Positions 37,950-48,318 of a DNA stretch of 64,000 nucleotides are shown here, piece by piece. The DNA is from Pseudomonadota bacterium (lineage in GTDB: Bacteria > Pseudomonadota > Gammaproteobacteria > Burkholderiales > UBA11063). Made by a program: the position numbers and the translations under genes. The stretch is from assembly GCA_021298175.1 (NCBI GenBank), contig JAJTDW010000002.1, positions 84,942 to 148,941 on the forward strand, given 5' to 3'. Each line of letters starts with the position of its first letter. The first letter of the stretch is position 1. The notes beneath the pieces are model-generated. The model saw only the letters and a program-made list of their open reading frames with translations, made no database searches and was not told the origin of the DNA.

Positions 37950-38623
37950 TGTTCTTTGCTGCAGATTTCATCTTTGTTGCATAAACAAAGCTTAACTAAT
38001 GCATAAGCAATTAACCCACTAGCAACAACATCTAATGGCCAATGCCATCCCGTACAAATACGAGCAAAGCCAATTAATAATAAAAACAAGAAGAAGATAA
38101 TTTTTGCTGCCATATTCCTAGGAAAAAACAAGTTTATTATAGCAAAAACAAATACTGCTGTTTGCCCTACATGACCAGAAGGAAATGACCTATATGCTGA
38201 AGCAGCTATATCTTCAGATAAGCTTATTCCTAAAAATGAGCCATCTGGTTTTAACCAGAAAAATGTACCCTCAGGAATTACAATATAAGGTCTTGCCTCC
38301 CCAACAAAAATTTTTAGAACTACAAATAAAACATAAAACGCAACAATAAGAATAACTACTTGCCTTAGCTTATCTCTTCTAAAAATTAAAGTTAACAAGA
38401 ACAAAATTGCTGCAAGAACTGCGTATTTAGTATGGGTAACACTATTTAAAACCAACCATACAAAATCTGGAAGTATTGTATGTAAGTTATTAATTGCCAT
38501 AAATAAAGGTAGATTTAGATGAAATACTGCAATTGCAATTGCAAATAAAAGAAAAGCCATAAATAGCCAATTAGTACAAAGAGAATAACAATAGTTCTTA
38601 CAAAATTTCATAGAACAAATCAT
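37946..38623 (-). CDS. PAP2-family membrane phosphatase
   Basis: A 225-residue inner-membrane phosphatase with about six helices. The three PAP2 motifs are visible: KIFVGEARP (K-x6-RP), FPSGHVGQT (PSGH) and ARICTGWHWPLDV (R-x5-H-x3-D). Members dephosphorylate undecaprenyl pyrophosphate, phosphatidylglycerol phosphate or lipid A. A strong ribosome site GGAGG precedes the ATG. The 4-bp overlap with the downstream glycosyltransferase suggests a joint role in envelope lipid or glycan modification (inference). Confidence 0.88.
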   Translation of the reverse strand: MICSMKFCKNYCYSLCTNWLFMAFLLFAIAIAVFHLNLPLFMAINNLHTILPDFVWLVLNSVTHTKYAVLAAILFLLTLIFRRDKLRQVVILIVAFYVLFVVLKIFVGEARPYIVIPEGTFFWLKPDGSFLGISLSEDIAASAYRSFPSGHVGQTAVFVFAIINLFFPRNMAAKIIFFLFLLLIGFARICTGWHWPLDVVASGLIAYALVKLCLCNKDEICSKEQ

Positions 38624-38655
38624 AACAGACCTCCATTTTAATTTTTATTATTTTA

Positions 38656-39339
38656 TTAAAATCCAAAAACCACAAAAGAAAAGCACAATACATTAACAAG
38701 AAGAAACAAAGAATCTTTATAACTCCAAAGAGTAACTTGATGAATAAAGGTTTTGTTATTATTTAGCCCTCGACACTCCATGCTTAAACCATTATGAAAT
38801 GCATAACGTGTAGCGCTAATTAACATTGGATAAAATACTTTCAAAGCAGCTCTGCGATCACCATAACGCATCAAACTAGCATTGGCTATCCTATGATACT
38901 CATCCTTAAAATTTTTAAAGGCATTAACTGCAGATAGTAAAGGATACCCTATTACTACCGTTAGTTTTAACCTTTGCATAAAATAAAAAATTAACTCCTC
39001 AAAATCAATAGCTGAAGCAAACATTATAGAACTAATGGTTAATGTTGCTGTTCTACTAATAAGATGAGTTATAAGATCTAAATTATTATCACTTGTAAAT
39101 AATGCCCAAGCAATATATAAAGATACACATAATGGTAATAGAAATACTAGAGTTAACCCAAATAGCTTTATATTTAATTTACCACATATCAGCAAATTCA
39201 ATAAAGTAAAAATTATAATAACTGTATTAACATATACGCTATCAGCTATTATTATCAATAATAGTGCAGCTATGCTCAAAAATAAGAAAACCAAATTATG
39301 TGGTGTCATATATTTGTTATTTATACCGTATAATACCAT
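38656..39339 (-). CDS. ECF transporter transmembrane subunit (EcfT/YkoC type)
   Basis: A 227-residue CbiQ/EcfT-family protein with several N-terminal helices. It has two cytoplasmic coupling-helix regions; SATRYAFHNGLSMECRG carries the x-R-G coupling motif that docks on the ATPases. It follows the duplicated ATPase gene by 34 bases. With the YkoE-like S component two genes upstream, it forms a YkoEDC-type importer of thiamine precursors. Met11 (MTPHNLVF) is an alternative start. Confidence 0.82.
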   Translation of the reverse strand: MVLYGINNKYMTPHNLVFLFLSIAALLLIIIADSVYVNTVIIIFTLLNLLICGKLNIKLFGLTLVFLLPLCVSLYIAWALFTSDNNLDLITHLISRTATLTISSIMFASAIDFEELIFYFMQRLKLTVVIGYPLLSAVNAFKNFKDEYHRIANASLMRYGDRRAALKVFYPMLISATRYAFHNGLSMECRGLNNNKTFIHQVTLWSYKDSLFLLVNVLCFSFVVFGF

Positions 39340-39373
39340 AAATTTATCTACCTGATTTATTAAAACCTAAAAA

Positions 39374-40732
39374 TTAAATATTTATTATTTTATCACACAG
39401 TGCAGCTAAAAAATTATTATCGTGGCTCACAATAATAAACGAAGCGCCACCTTGACGCATTTGTTTAATTAAGTTAACCAGAATCAGCTTATTATCATTA
39501 TCTTGCCCAAAACTTGGCTCATCTAATAAGTAGATACGACGATCAAAGGTGGCTTTTAAAACACCAAAAGATAATCTACGTTTTTGCCCCTCTGATAATG
39601 TAAATGGATTCTGTTTAGCAACTTTAGATAAATCAAACAACTCCAACATGGTGTTATCATAATTTAACTCTTTTTCTACATCAGAAAATAAAAAATGGTT
39701 CTCTGGATTTTGAAATAATAGCCCTATTTGTGCGTAAAGCTGTTTAGCTTTTAAGCTATTTATCTCTAAGCCATTGATAAAAACATTATTCTTGGTTTTT
39801 ATAAACCGAGCTAAAATCTTTAATAATGTGGATTTGCCTGCTCCACTTTTTCCAATAATACCTAAAATTTGCTGTGGCTGTAAAAAAAAGCTTATCTTAC
39901 TAAATAACTGTTTGTCTTTATAGTATGCATAGCTTAAGTCTCTAACCTCTAATACTGGCGTATTTATATCTTGGGTTCTGCTTAGCTCACTTATTTCAGC
40001 TAGTTTTAGAGCTGAATCATTCTTCTGTAATTGATTAGCGACATAAAATAGCTTGCTATTTATATCTTGTTCACCAATATAACCATTAGAATCAATTTCA
40101 AAATAACGATTAGCGATCCCCTGTACGTAGTGAGTATTATGCTCTATTATTATAATAGTTTTACCGTGCCTTACTTCATGCAACAACTGCATAAATGATG
40201 CAGCTGAATCAGGGTCTAAAAATGCTGTTGGCTCATCTAGTAAAACAACCTCTGGGTCAGTCAAAATAACAGATAAAAAAGCTATCTTTTGCTTTTCCCC
40301 CCCAGATAAGGTGTTGGTATCACGCTTAAGCAAATGGGATAAATTAAACCGATGCGCTAAAGATAAAACTTTTTCTTTGATCAGCGATGGTTCTAACATC
40401 ATATTTTCTAAACCAAAAGCTAACTCATCAAATACTTGGCTATTGATTATCTGGCTATCTGGATTTTGTTGTATCAACCCTATTTTTAATTTATCTTTAC
40501 TCGATAAATTATTAATTGAATCACCTTTAAATAATATCTCACCAGATATTTCACCAAAAATTGTATTGGGCAATAGACCTTTTAAGGCATATAATAAAGT
40601 AGATTTACCAGAGCCAGATTTACCATTAATTAAAACGATATCACCTGCGTAAATATCTACCAGACCATCAAGATTAATCCCACTATGACTAAATGGATAT
40701 TTAAAAGAAAAGTTTGACATCGAATATAGCAT
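39374..40732 (-). CDS. Duplicated ECF transporter ATPase (YkoD type)
   Basis: A 452-residue protein made of two fused ABC domains. Domain 1 has NGKSGSGKSTLL, LSGGEKQKIAF and VVLLDEPTAFLDP; domain 2 has GKSGAGKSTLLKI, LSEGQKRRLSFG and IYLLDEPSFGQD. Fused ATPase pairs of this kind serve energy-coupling-factor vitamin transporters, YkoD being the thiamine/HMP example. Eight bases follow the S-component gene. The second signature has LSEGQ in place of LSGGQ, a mild change. Confidence 0.87.
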   Translation of the reverse strand: MLYSMSNFSFKYPFSHSGINLDGLVDIYAGDIVLINGKSGSGKSTLLYALKGLLPNTIFGEISGEILFKGDSINNLSSKDKLKIGLIQQNPDSQIINSQVFDELAFGLENMMLEPSLIKEKVLSLAHRFNLSHLLKRDTNTLSGGEKQKIAFLSVILTDPEVVLLDEPTAFLDPDSAASFMQLLHEVRHGKTIIIIEHNTHYVQGIANRYFEIDSNGYIGEQDINSKLFYVANQLQKNDSALKLAEISELSRTQDINTPVLEVRDLSYAYYKDKQLFSKISFFLQPQQILGIIGKSGAGKSTLLKILARFIKTKNNVFINGLEINSLKAKQLYAQIGLLFQNPENHFLFSDVEKELNYDNTMLELFDLSKVAKQNPFTLSEGQKRRLSFGVLKATFDRRIYLLDEPSFGQDNDNKLILVNLIKQMRQGGASFIIVSHDNNFLAALCDKIINI

Positions 40733-40740
40733 AAAATACT

Positions 40741-41331
40741 CTAATTCGATAATTTTGATTTATATTGAGCTCTAACTATATTAAATTGATTTAATACTCC
40801 AGTTTTAGCTAAATTATCAGCTAAATATTTAGATAAAACCCCGCCTAATATAATTCCTGAGACTGCACTACTGGCTAACTGAATAAGACAATAAGATATA
40901 CCCAATTTATAATACTGATATAAATAAATCGATACCAAACAACCACTTATACCTGAAACAAACCCCGCAATACACATATTTTTCATGTCAAAGCGTTTAT
41001 AACGCAGAATTAAAAAAAATATTTCTACTGGTATCCCCTGCAAAGCACCGTATAATATTGCTCCAACACCCCATTGAGAGATTACCCCCTCAATAATTGC
41101 AGCAATACCTTCACCTAAAATTGCACTACCTGGCTTGCGGATAATGTAAGGAAAAAATAACCCTCCCATTAACCATATACCAGTTAAGCCCCCCTCTAAC
41201 CCTGAGGCCCTAAGAAATGGAGATAATATATCATAGATAAAAGTATACGCCCACCAAAATACCCCCATAACAGTAGAAATGGTTGTAATAAATACAAGCT
41301 CCGAAATAGTTAGCTTTTTTAAATTGTACAT
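40741..41331 (-). CDS. ECF S component, YkoE-like (thiamine/hydroxymethylpyrimidine)
   Basis: A 196-residue hydrophobic substrate-binding subunit. TISELVFITTISTVMGVFWWAYTFIYDILSPFL, then LMGGLFFPYIIRKPGSAILGEGIAAIIE and QGIPVEIFFLILRYKRF, match the YkoE family, whose members take up thiamine or its pyrimidine precursor. First gene of the three-gene transporter. The short upstream region shows no THI-box riboswitch, so substrate choice rests on family similarity alone. Confidence 0.78.
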   Translation of the reverse strand: MYNLKKLTISELVFITTISTVMGVFWWAYTFIYDILSPFLRASGLEGGLTGIWLMGGLFFPYIIRKPGSAILGEGIAAIIEGVISQWGVGAILYGALQGIPVEIFFLILRYKRFDMKNMCIAGFVSGISGCLVSIYLYQYYKLGISYCLIQLASSAVSGIILGGVLSKYLADNLAKTGVLNQFNIVRAQYKSKLSN

Positions 41332-41384
41332 AATATTTATAGAATCCGCTAAAATATGCTATTATTATTTATACTCAAACCAAT

Positions 41385-41436
41385 TCGAGACTCATGGAGG
41401 CGTTTAGCGACGAGGTGTATAATTGTACATACGGAG
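41385..41436 (-). repeat. Repeat fragment related to the TATGTAC...TACAC family
   Basis: The minus strand reads CGTATGTACAATTATACACCTCGTCGCTAAACGCC, resembling TTATGTACTTTTATGTACACGGCGTCGCC at 5299 and the core of the rnpB repeat. It lies between adk and the YkoE-like gene. Confidence 0.4.
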
Positions 41437-42111
<675 letters not shown>

Positions 42112-42118
42112 TCACCTT

Positions 42119-43585
42119 TTATGAATCATGCGAATCACCAAATTTATTTGGTTTTTCCGTGTTATTAAAATTATACCCACCAGCTAAATATTGATACAAT
42201 GTAACTATAGACTGTAATTGTTGTAGCTTTGAACTTGTAAGAGTAATTGCTGCATTATCCATAGTAACCTTATAGTTTAAAGCAGTTACATAACTATCTG
42301 CACCTTCTTTATATCTCTGATCTCCAATAATATATGCTAACTTAGCACTATCGTACTGCTGTTTTTTTAGTAAGTAGCTATCTGTAAGTTTCTGATGTTG
42401 GGATAAACCACCATCTACTTGAGAAAAAGCAGTTTTTACTGTTAAAATATAATTATAGTACGCTGTATAATAAGCACCTTTTGCACCTTTTATCGTACCT
42501 AAGTAACTTAAATTTAAAAATGGCATAGTTACTGAAAGCTGTTGTTGCCAAAAATTGGTTCCTGCACTAAATAATGAGCTTAAGCTACTAGATGAACTGC
42601 CAAGACCCCCAACTAAATTAATATTAGGAAAATAACTTGAAGTTGCTACACCAATATTAGCATTCGCTTGTTTTAATTGTTCTTCTGCCTGCATAATATC
42701 TGGACGATTTTTTAGCACCGAAGAAGGAAGATCCGAAGGAATAATTCCATCTATTTTTATATTGATAAATCTATTTCCACGCTTTACATATCCTGGATTT
42801 TTATTTAGTAACACCTGCAAAGCGTTTTCGGTTTGCACTATATTGTTTTGTACAATTGGAATTTGAGCTACTGCATTATAATATTGCTGCTGATAAGTTT
42901 GTAAAGTAAGAAGCGAGATATAACCTTTTTTGTATTGATCTTTGCCTAGCTCCAACTGTTTTAATGTATCTGCGGTTAAGGATTTTTGTAAACTTAACTG
43001 ATAATCCTGCCCAAGCAAAGTAAAATAACTGCTAGCAACCTGACTAATTATGCTTAATCTTGTTGCATTTTTAGCATATTGCATTGCCGCTAAATTTGCA
43101 GTATACGCATCTTGGTTTCTGATTTGCTGAAAAATATTAAGAGAATATCCAGGAATTAATCCAGCTGAATATCCAACAGGGGCCGCATTTGCAGAACCGG
43201 AACTCAACGAAGTTGACGGAGTATTAGGCGCGGTATCTAATGCTTGGGTAGAGGTATACCCCACCTGACCTGAAATAGTAGGAATCCAACTCATTTTAAC
43301 TTGCTCTAATAGCCCCTGAGCTTGAATAATATTGCCAATGGCTTGTTGAATATTATTATTATTGGCTAAGGCATCTATTATTAAGTGGTCTAACTCTTGA
43401 TCATTAAAACTACTCCACCATGCCGTATCTGGCAAACTAACTCCAGACTCCACTTTAGCTAAAGAATCTTTACTTGACCAATTTCTTGGTGCAGAAGCAT
43501 CTGGCTTATTATAACTTGGTCCATATAAAGCACAACCTGAAATAACTCCAACAAGCAATAGCAGAGAAATCTGTTTAAATTTCAT
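42119..43585 (-). CDS. RND-type outer membrane factor lipoprotein (NodT/OprM family)
   Basis: A trimeric TolC-like channel protein of 488 residues. The signal peptide ends in a lipobox VISGC (Cys18), so it is a lipoprotein. WWSSFNDQELDHLIIDALANNNNIQQA and VLKNRPDIMQAEEQLKQANANIGVATSSYFPNINL are the two typical OEP repeat blocks. Such proteins serve tripartite drug efflux, but no membrane-fusion protein or RND pump is adjacent; the neighbours are adk and glmU. The partner is presumably elsewhere. Confidence 0.9.
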   Translation of the reverse strand: MKFKQISLLLLVGVISGCALYGPSYNKPDASAPRNWSSKDSLAKVESGVSLPDTAWWSSFNDQELDHLIIDALANNNNIQQAIGNIIQAQGLLEQVKMSWIPTISGQVGYTSTQALDTAPNTPSTSLSSGSANAAPVGYSAGLIPGYSLNIFQQIRNQDAYTANLAAMQYAKNATRLSIISQVASSYFTLLGQDYQLSLQKSLTADTLKQLELGKDQYKKGYISLLTLQTYQQQYYNAVAQIPIVQNNIVQTENALQVLLNKNPGYVKRGNRFINIKIDGIIPSDLPSSVLKNRPDIMQAEEQLKQANANIGVATSSYFPNINLVGGLGSSSSSLSSLFSAGTNFWQQQLSVTMPFLNLSYLGTIKGAKGAYYTAYYNYILTVKTAFSQVDGGLSQHQKLTDSYLLKKQQYDSAKLAYIIGDQRYKEGADSYVTALNYKVTMDNAAITLTSSKLQQLQSIVTLYQYLAGGYNFNNTEKPNKFGDSHDS

Positions 43586-43621
43586 TTTTTCCCTTGTGAT
43601 TTATAATTAAAAAATGGATTC

Positions 43622-44992
43622 TTAGCTTTTATTACGTTTGACCCAACCAGTAACAGTAACTTGCTTTGCACGTGCAACTGTTAATTCGTTTTCGGGTGTA
43701 TCTTTAGTAATAGTAGAGCCAGCACCAATCACCCCACCATCTTTAATATGTACTGGGGCAACCATCATGGTGCCAGAGCCAATAAAAACACCATTACCAA
43801 TTACCGTTTTAGATTTATTCTTACCATCATAATTGCAAGTAACGCTACCAGCACCAATATTAACTGATGAGCCGATTTCGGCATCACCTATATACGTTAA
43901 GTGGTTAACTTTCGAAGCATGCGCAATCGTACTATTTTTTACTTCTACAAAATTTCCAATATGCACATTAGAATTAAGTCTAGTGCCTGGTCTTATTCTT
44001 GAAAACGGACCTACTTGGCAATGCTCTCCAATCACAGCATCCTCTATTATACTATACGGCTTTATGTTAACACCATCCGATATTATAACATTTTTTAATA
44101 TGCTTCCAGCGCCAAGCACTACATTATTTCCTAATACGACATTACCCTCTAAAATGCAGTTTACATCAATATAACAATCCTGACCAACTGTTACATCGCC
44201 ACGAATATCTACCCTAGATTTATCCGCTAATGTGGCTCCTGATTCTAGAAGCTTATCTGCTAAATACAACTGGTATACCCGCTCTAATTGCTCTAATTGG
44301 ATTTTATTATTTATACCTAATGCTTCAAATACGTTTGAGCTTTCCACATAATCTACTAATACCCCATGTGAATAGGAAAAAGCTATAACATCAGTTAAAT
44401 AATATTCTGATTGCTGATTATTATTAGATATTTTACTTAACCATTCAGGTAAAAACTTATTAGCCAGTATATAGAACCCTGTATTAACCTCTCTAATTAG
44501 CTTTTCGGCTAATGTAGCATCTTTTTCTTCAACTACTTTACTAATTTTATATTTGTCATCACGTACTACTCTACCATAACCACTAGGATTATCTAAAACA
44601 GAAGTTAGCATTACTAAGTTATCTTCATATTTAGCTATCATTTGCTGCAAAGTAGTTAAATTAATTAAAGGTACATCGCCATATAAAACTAAAGTACAGC
44701 CATCATTATCTAAATAAGGTAAAGCTTGCATTAAAGCATGTCCAGTACCTAATTGCTTATCCTGAAAAACCCATTTAAAACTATTATTCGTAAAGGTATT
44801 ATCAATTGTAGTTTTTACTTCTTCATATCCATGACCACCAATAATTATCAATCTATTGGGGTTGAGTTTTACTGCTGTTTCTATAACATGCTGCAATATT
44901 GGTTTACCCCCAATTTTATGCAGCACTTTTGGAGTCTTTGAATACATCCGTTTGCCTTGCCCAGCAGCTAAAATAACAATGCTTAACTTCAT
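43622..44992 (-). CDS. glmU: Bifunctional GlmU, GlcN-1-P acetyltransferase/GlcNAc-1-P uridyltransferase
   Basis: Makes UDP-GlcNAc for peptidoglycan and LPS. The N-terminal pyrophosphorylase domain has LAAGQGKRMYSKTPKVLHKIGGKP and VLYGDVPLI; the C-terminal left-handed beta helix has hexapeptide repeats and the acetyltransferase region VEVKNSTIAHASKVNHLTYIGDAEIG with its catalytic His. I chose the ATG at 44992 (MKLSIVILAAG, with an AGGA ribosome site) over the track start at 45037, which adds 15 unrelated residues. 456 residues. Confidence 0.95.
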   Translation of the reverse strand: MKLSIVILAAGQGKRMYSKTPKVLHKIGGKPILQHVIETAVKLNPNRLIIIGGHGYEEVKTTIDNTFTNNSFKWVFQDKQLGTGHALMQALPYLDNDGCTLVLYGDVPLINLTTLQQMIAKYEDNLVMLTSVLDNPSGYGRVVRDDKYKISKVVEEKDATLAEKLIREVNTGFYILANKFLPEWLSKISNNNQQSEYYLTDVIAFSYSHGVLVDYVESSNVFEALGINNKIQLEQLERVYQLYLADKLLESGATLADKSRVDIRGDVTVGQDCYIDVNCILEGNVVLGNNVVLGAGSILKNVIISDGVNIKPYSIIEDAVIGEHCQVGPFSRIRPGTRLNSNVHIGNFVEVKNSTIAHASKVNHLTYIGDAEIGSSVNIGAGSVTCNYDGKNKSKTVIGNGVFIGSGTMMVAPVHIKDGGVIGAGSTITKDTPENELTVARAKQVTVTGWVKRNKS

Positions 44993-45198
44993 AATCGTTC
45001 CTAAAATTATTTTAATTCTATTTTTATTAAAAATCACCCGTATTTTATCATATAGCTAATAGTACTCGAGGTATTTGTAGCATATTTACCCGTTGTTGAA
45101 TGAATAGTTATTTTTTAGAGGTAGATGCCTGAATTCAGGGTATCCCACCCCTCTCCACCTAATTTATGCAGCAATATCCTGTGAATCGCCTCTAACGT

Positions 45199-45321
45199 TC
45201 ATAAATATGCTTTTGGTTGGCCATATGCTAAAAGTAAATCATAAATAAAACATTCATGGGGTTTTAATTTAAAGTTATTCACCAAATCTTGTAAATTCTC
45301 TTCAATTATAGCAATGTTCAT
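45199..45321 (-). pseudogene. Short ORF, possible N-terminal remnant of a restriction-modification gene
   Basis: The minus strand encodes 40 residues, MNIAIIEENLQDLVNNFKLKPHECFIYDLLLAYGQPKAYL, then TGA; the frame continues past the stop with TLEAIHRILLHKLGGEG until a TAA near 45116. FIYDLLLAYGQPKA resembles, from memory, the N termini of some type II restriction-modification proteins (LLxxYGxPKAxI). The stretch is isolated in a 550-bp gap filled otherwise by repeats, so a decayed fragment is the likeliest reading. A real small protein cannot be excluded. Confidence 0.35.
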
Positions 45322-45443
45322 ATTTTATTTGGACCCTAACTGTTATTTTTTAAATATATGCAATTTTACCATAACTATTATGGTAACCACGCATTAAAAT
45401 AAAATAAAACCCTTGATAAATAAGGATAGTTACTACTCAGGAG

Positions 45444-45546
45444 GTCATCCTGAACTTTACACGCGTGTTTTTACACTCGTGTTTTGTTTTAGGTCTCATA
45501 ATACAGAGATGCTGAACTAACACACGAGTGTGAAATTCAGCATGAC
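45444..45546. repeat. Imperfect 25-bp inverted repeat element
   Basis: GTCATCCTGAACTTTACACG... (45444-45468) and the reverse complement of ACACGAGTGTGAAATTCAGCA... (45522-45546) agree at about 21 of 25 positions around a 53-base centre. It lies between the clpB stop and the remnant ORF. Besides this and the short ORF, I see only a weak TACTCGAGGTATTTG match to the cassette border repeat (near 45063) in the 45038-45586 gap. Confidence 0.65.
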
Positions 45547-45586
45547 AAATGCGACAAACCACATAACTTTAAAACAAAGGATGGAA

Positions 45587-48154
45587 TTAACTAAACACTA
45601 ACTTATTATTACTTACACTCACCAAAATTGTTTGTTCTGCTTGATACTTCCCAGACAAAATCGCCTTAGCTAAAGGATTCTCCACTTCCTGCTGAATAGC
45701 TCTTTTTAAAGGTCTAGCCCCATAAACTGGATCAAAACCAACATCTGCCAATAAATCTAAAGCCTCATCATCAATCTGTAAGTTTAAATCTAGCTTTTGT
45801 AATCTAGATATAAGTTTAGCTAATTGTATTCCAGCAATTTTTTTAATTTGCACCTTATCTAACGCATGAAATACTACAATTTCATCAATTCGATTAACAA
45901 ATTCTGGTCTAAAGTAAGATTTTAAATCCTCTAATACAGCAGCTTTTATCTCAACATAACTATTGTTCGCCATCGCTTGTATTTGGCTGCTACCTATATT
46001 AGAAGTCATCACTACTACAGTATTTCTAAAGTCTACTGTTCTGCCTTGACCATCAGTTAAACGCCCGTCATCTAAAACTTGCAATAAAATATTAAATACA
46101 TCAGGATGAGCTTTTTCTATCTCATCTAACAAAATAACACTATATGGCTTACGTCTTATTTGCTCAGTTAAATAACCACCTTCTTCATAACCCACATATC
46201 CTGGAGGAGCACCTACTAAACGTGCCACACTATGTTTCTCCATATATTCAGACATATCAATTCTAATTAAATGATCTTCGCTATCAAATAAAAAAGTTGC
46301 TAAGGCTTTGCATAACTCAGTCTTACCAACTCCAGTTGGACCTAAAAATAAGAAAGATCCATATGGACGATTAGGGTCGGATAATCCAGAACGAGATCTT
46401 CTAATCGCATCAGAAATCGCCTCTACCGCTTCAGATTGCCCGATGACACTCTTATGTAAAGCACTTTCCATCTTAAGCAATTTATCGCGCTCACCTTCTA
46501 ACATTTTACTTACTGGAATCCCAGTTGCACGTGATACTACCTCTGCAATTTCCTCAGCTCCAACCTCAGTACGTAGTAAATGTAGCTTCTTATGTTCTAC
46601 TTTTTCTGCTTGGGATAGCCGCGACTCTAGCTCAGGTAATTTACCATACTGTAACTCTGAAGCATTTTGCCAATTACCTTGGCGCTTAAAATTTTCTATC
46701 TCTGTTTTTAACTTATCAATCTCATCTTTAATACTTTGTGTGCCTTGTACATACGCTTTTTCACTATTCCATATTTCTTCTAAATCGGCAAATTCTTTGC
46801 CTAAAGTATTTATTTCACCCTCTATAATATCTAATCTCTTTTTACTTGCCTCATCAGTTTCTTTTTTTACCGCTTCACGCTCAATTTTTAATTGAATTAG
46901 TCGACGCTCAAGCTTATCCATTGCCTCAGGCTTAGAATCAATCTCCATTCTTATACGTGATGCCGCTTCATCAATTAAGTCAATAGCTTTATCTGGCAAA
47001 AACCTATCCGTAATATAGCGATTGGACAACTCTGCTGCTGCAACAATTGCAGGATCAGTAATTTCTACCCCATGATGAATCTCATATTTTTCTTGTAATC
47101 CACGCAAGATTGCAATTGTATCTTCTACACTTGGCTCTTGTACTATAACTTTCTGAAATCTACGCTCCAATGCAGGATCTTTTTCTATATATTTACGATA
47201 TTCATCTAAAGTAGTTGCACCTATGCAATGTAGCTCTCCACGTGCTAATGCTGGTTTTAACATATTACCCGCATCAATAGCCCCTTCTGCCTTACCCGCA
47301 CCCACCAAAGTATGAATCTCATCAATAAAAATAAGCGTGCTTCCTTCATCTTGCGATAATTCATGCAACACCGATTTTAATCTTTCTTCAAATTCTCCGC
47401 GGTACTTAGCACCAGCTAAAAGAGATGCCAAATCTAATACCAACAAGCGTTTGTTTTTTAATCCCTCAGGAACTTCTCCATTAATTATACGCTGTGCTAA
47501 ACCCTCAACAATTGCAGTTTTACCTACTCCAGGTTCCCCAATTAATACTGGATTATTTTTTGTTCTTCTTTGTAATACTTGTATTGCACGACGAATCTCA
47601 TCATCACGACCAATAACAGGATCTAATTTACCCATTCTTGCACGCTCAGTCAAATCTACTGTATACTTTTTTAATGCTTCGCGTTGGTTTTCCGTTTCTG
47701 GATTATTTATTGTTTGTCCACCACGTAAATCCATAATGATTTTATTAATATCTGCGACTTTTATATTATTTTGTTTTAATAATCGCCCAAGATCTCCCTT
47801 ATCCTCAATACATGCCAATAAAAAAAGTTCTGAGGCAATATACTCATCTTGGAGCTTAGTTGCTATTTTTTCACACACATTAAGCAAATTATTTAGTTCA
47901 CGCGATACACTAATCTCACCACCAGTACCCGATACCTTGGGCAATTTATCAACTAGATTTTTTAATTCCTGCTTTAAAGGTAAAATATTTACGCCACTTT
48001 TAGCTAACACGCTAGCAATAGTAGAATTATCCTCATTTAACATGGCTAATAATAAATGGCAAGGTTCAATATATGCATTATCATTACCTAATGCTAATGA
48101 TTGTGCCTCTGATAGCGCTGTTTGGAATTTTGTGGTTAATTTATCAAAACGCAT
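45587..48154 (-). CDS. clpB: ClpB disaggregase
   Basis: A hexameric AAA+ chaperone that, with DnaK, threads and rescues aggregated protein. The N domain starts [42 protein letters not shown]1 Walker A is [13 protein letters not shown] and the pore loop is [13 protein letters not shown] coiled-coil M domain (about 400-530) marks it as ClpB rather than ClpA/C, and NBD2 Walker A is [14 protein letters not shown]. 855 residues. AAAGGAG ribosome site. Candidate promoter upstream. Confidence 0.96.
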   Translation of the reverse strand: MRFDKLTTKFQTALSEAQSLALGNDNAYIEPCHLLLAMLNEDNSTIASVLAKSGVNILPLKQELKNLVDKLPKVSGTGGEISVSRELNNLLNVCEKIATKLQDEYIASELFLLACIEDKGDLGRLLKQNNIKVADINKIIMDLRGGQTINNPETENQREALKKYTVDLTERARMGKLDPVIGRDDEIRRAIQVLQRRTKNNPVLIGEPGVGKTAIVEGLAQRIINGEVPEGLKNKRLLVLDLASLLAGAKYRGEFEERLKSVLHELSQDEGSTLIFIDEIHTLVGAGKAEGAIDAGNMLKPALARGELHCIGATTLDEYRKYIEKDPALERRFQKVIVQEPSVEDTIAILRGLQEKYEIHHGVEITDPAIVAAAELSNRYITDRFLPDKAIDLIDEAASRIRMEIDSKPEAMDKLERRLIQLKIEREAVKKETDEASKKRLDIIEGEINTLGKEFADLEEIWNSEKAYVQGTQSIKDEIDKLKTEIENFKRQGNWQNASELQYGKLPELESRLSQAEKVEHKKLHLLRTEVGAEEIAEVVSRATGIPVSKMLEGERDKLLKMESALHKSVIGQSEAVEAISDAIRRSRSGLSDPNRPYGSFLFLGPTGVGKTELCKALATFLFDSEDHLIRIDMSEYMEKHSVARLVGAPPGYVGYEEGGYLTEQIRRKPYSVILLDEIEKAHPDVFNILLQVLDDGRLTDGQGRTVDFRNTVVVMTSNIGSSQIQAMANNSYVEIKAAVLEDLKSYFRPEFVNRIDEIVVFHALDKVQIKKIAGIQLAKLISRLQKLDLNLQIDDEALDLLADVGFDPVYGARPLKRAIQQEVENPLAKAILSGKYQAEQTILVSVSNNKLVFS

Positions 48155-48195
48155 AACTTATTCTCCTTTTAGGTATCTAAAAATTAGCCCTACAC

Positions 48196-48225
48196 ATTAT
48201 ATAGCAATTAACTCAAACTTTTCAA
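48196..48225 (-). promoter_or_regulatory. Candidate clpB promoter
   Basis: On the minus strand TTGAAA, 18 bases, TATAAT, about 45 bases before the ATG. TTGAAA also fits the -35 of heat-shock sigma-32 promoters, but the -10 has no CCCCAT-like sequence, so a housekeeping promoter is the simpler reading. No inverted CIRCE element was seen. Confidence 0.5.
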
Positions 48226-48318
48226 TATATTTTAATAAAACTAAAAGTATCATCATACCAAATAAGTTCTAAAATAGCGTATAATGTATACTTTAAATAT
48301 AAATTAATAGGATTTATT

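Noticed and set aside
40299-40306. Seven-base C tract in the duplicated ATPase gene as a phase-variation site
   Set aside because: It encodes the invariant LSGGE signature, so the run is explained by protein constraint and is short.
41332-41436. TPP riboswitch before the YkoE-like gene
   Set aside because: No CTGAGA...ACCTGATC-type blocks on the minus strand; only a repeat fragment is visible.
44993-45037. Longer glmU start
   Set aside because: The 15 added residues precede the invariant MKLSIVILAAG start, which has its own ribosome site.
46308-46895. 195-residue plus-strand ORF
   Set aside because: Antisense to the clpB middle and second ATPase domain; no independent signal or ribosome site.
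47337-48272. 311-residue plus-strand ORF
   Set aside because: It lies antisense to the conserved N-terminal half of clpB and its translation shows no recognisable domain; a shadow of clpB codon usage.
48286-48318. preQ1 riboswitch before queD
   Set aside because: The candidate leader after the TATAAT is about 30 bases, AT-rich and without a stem-loop.
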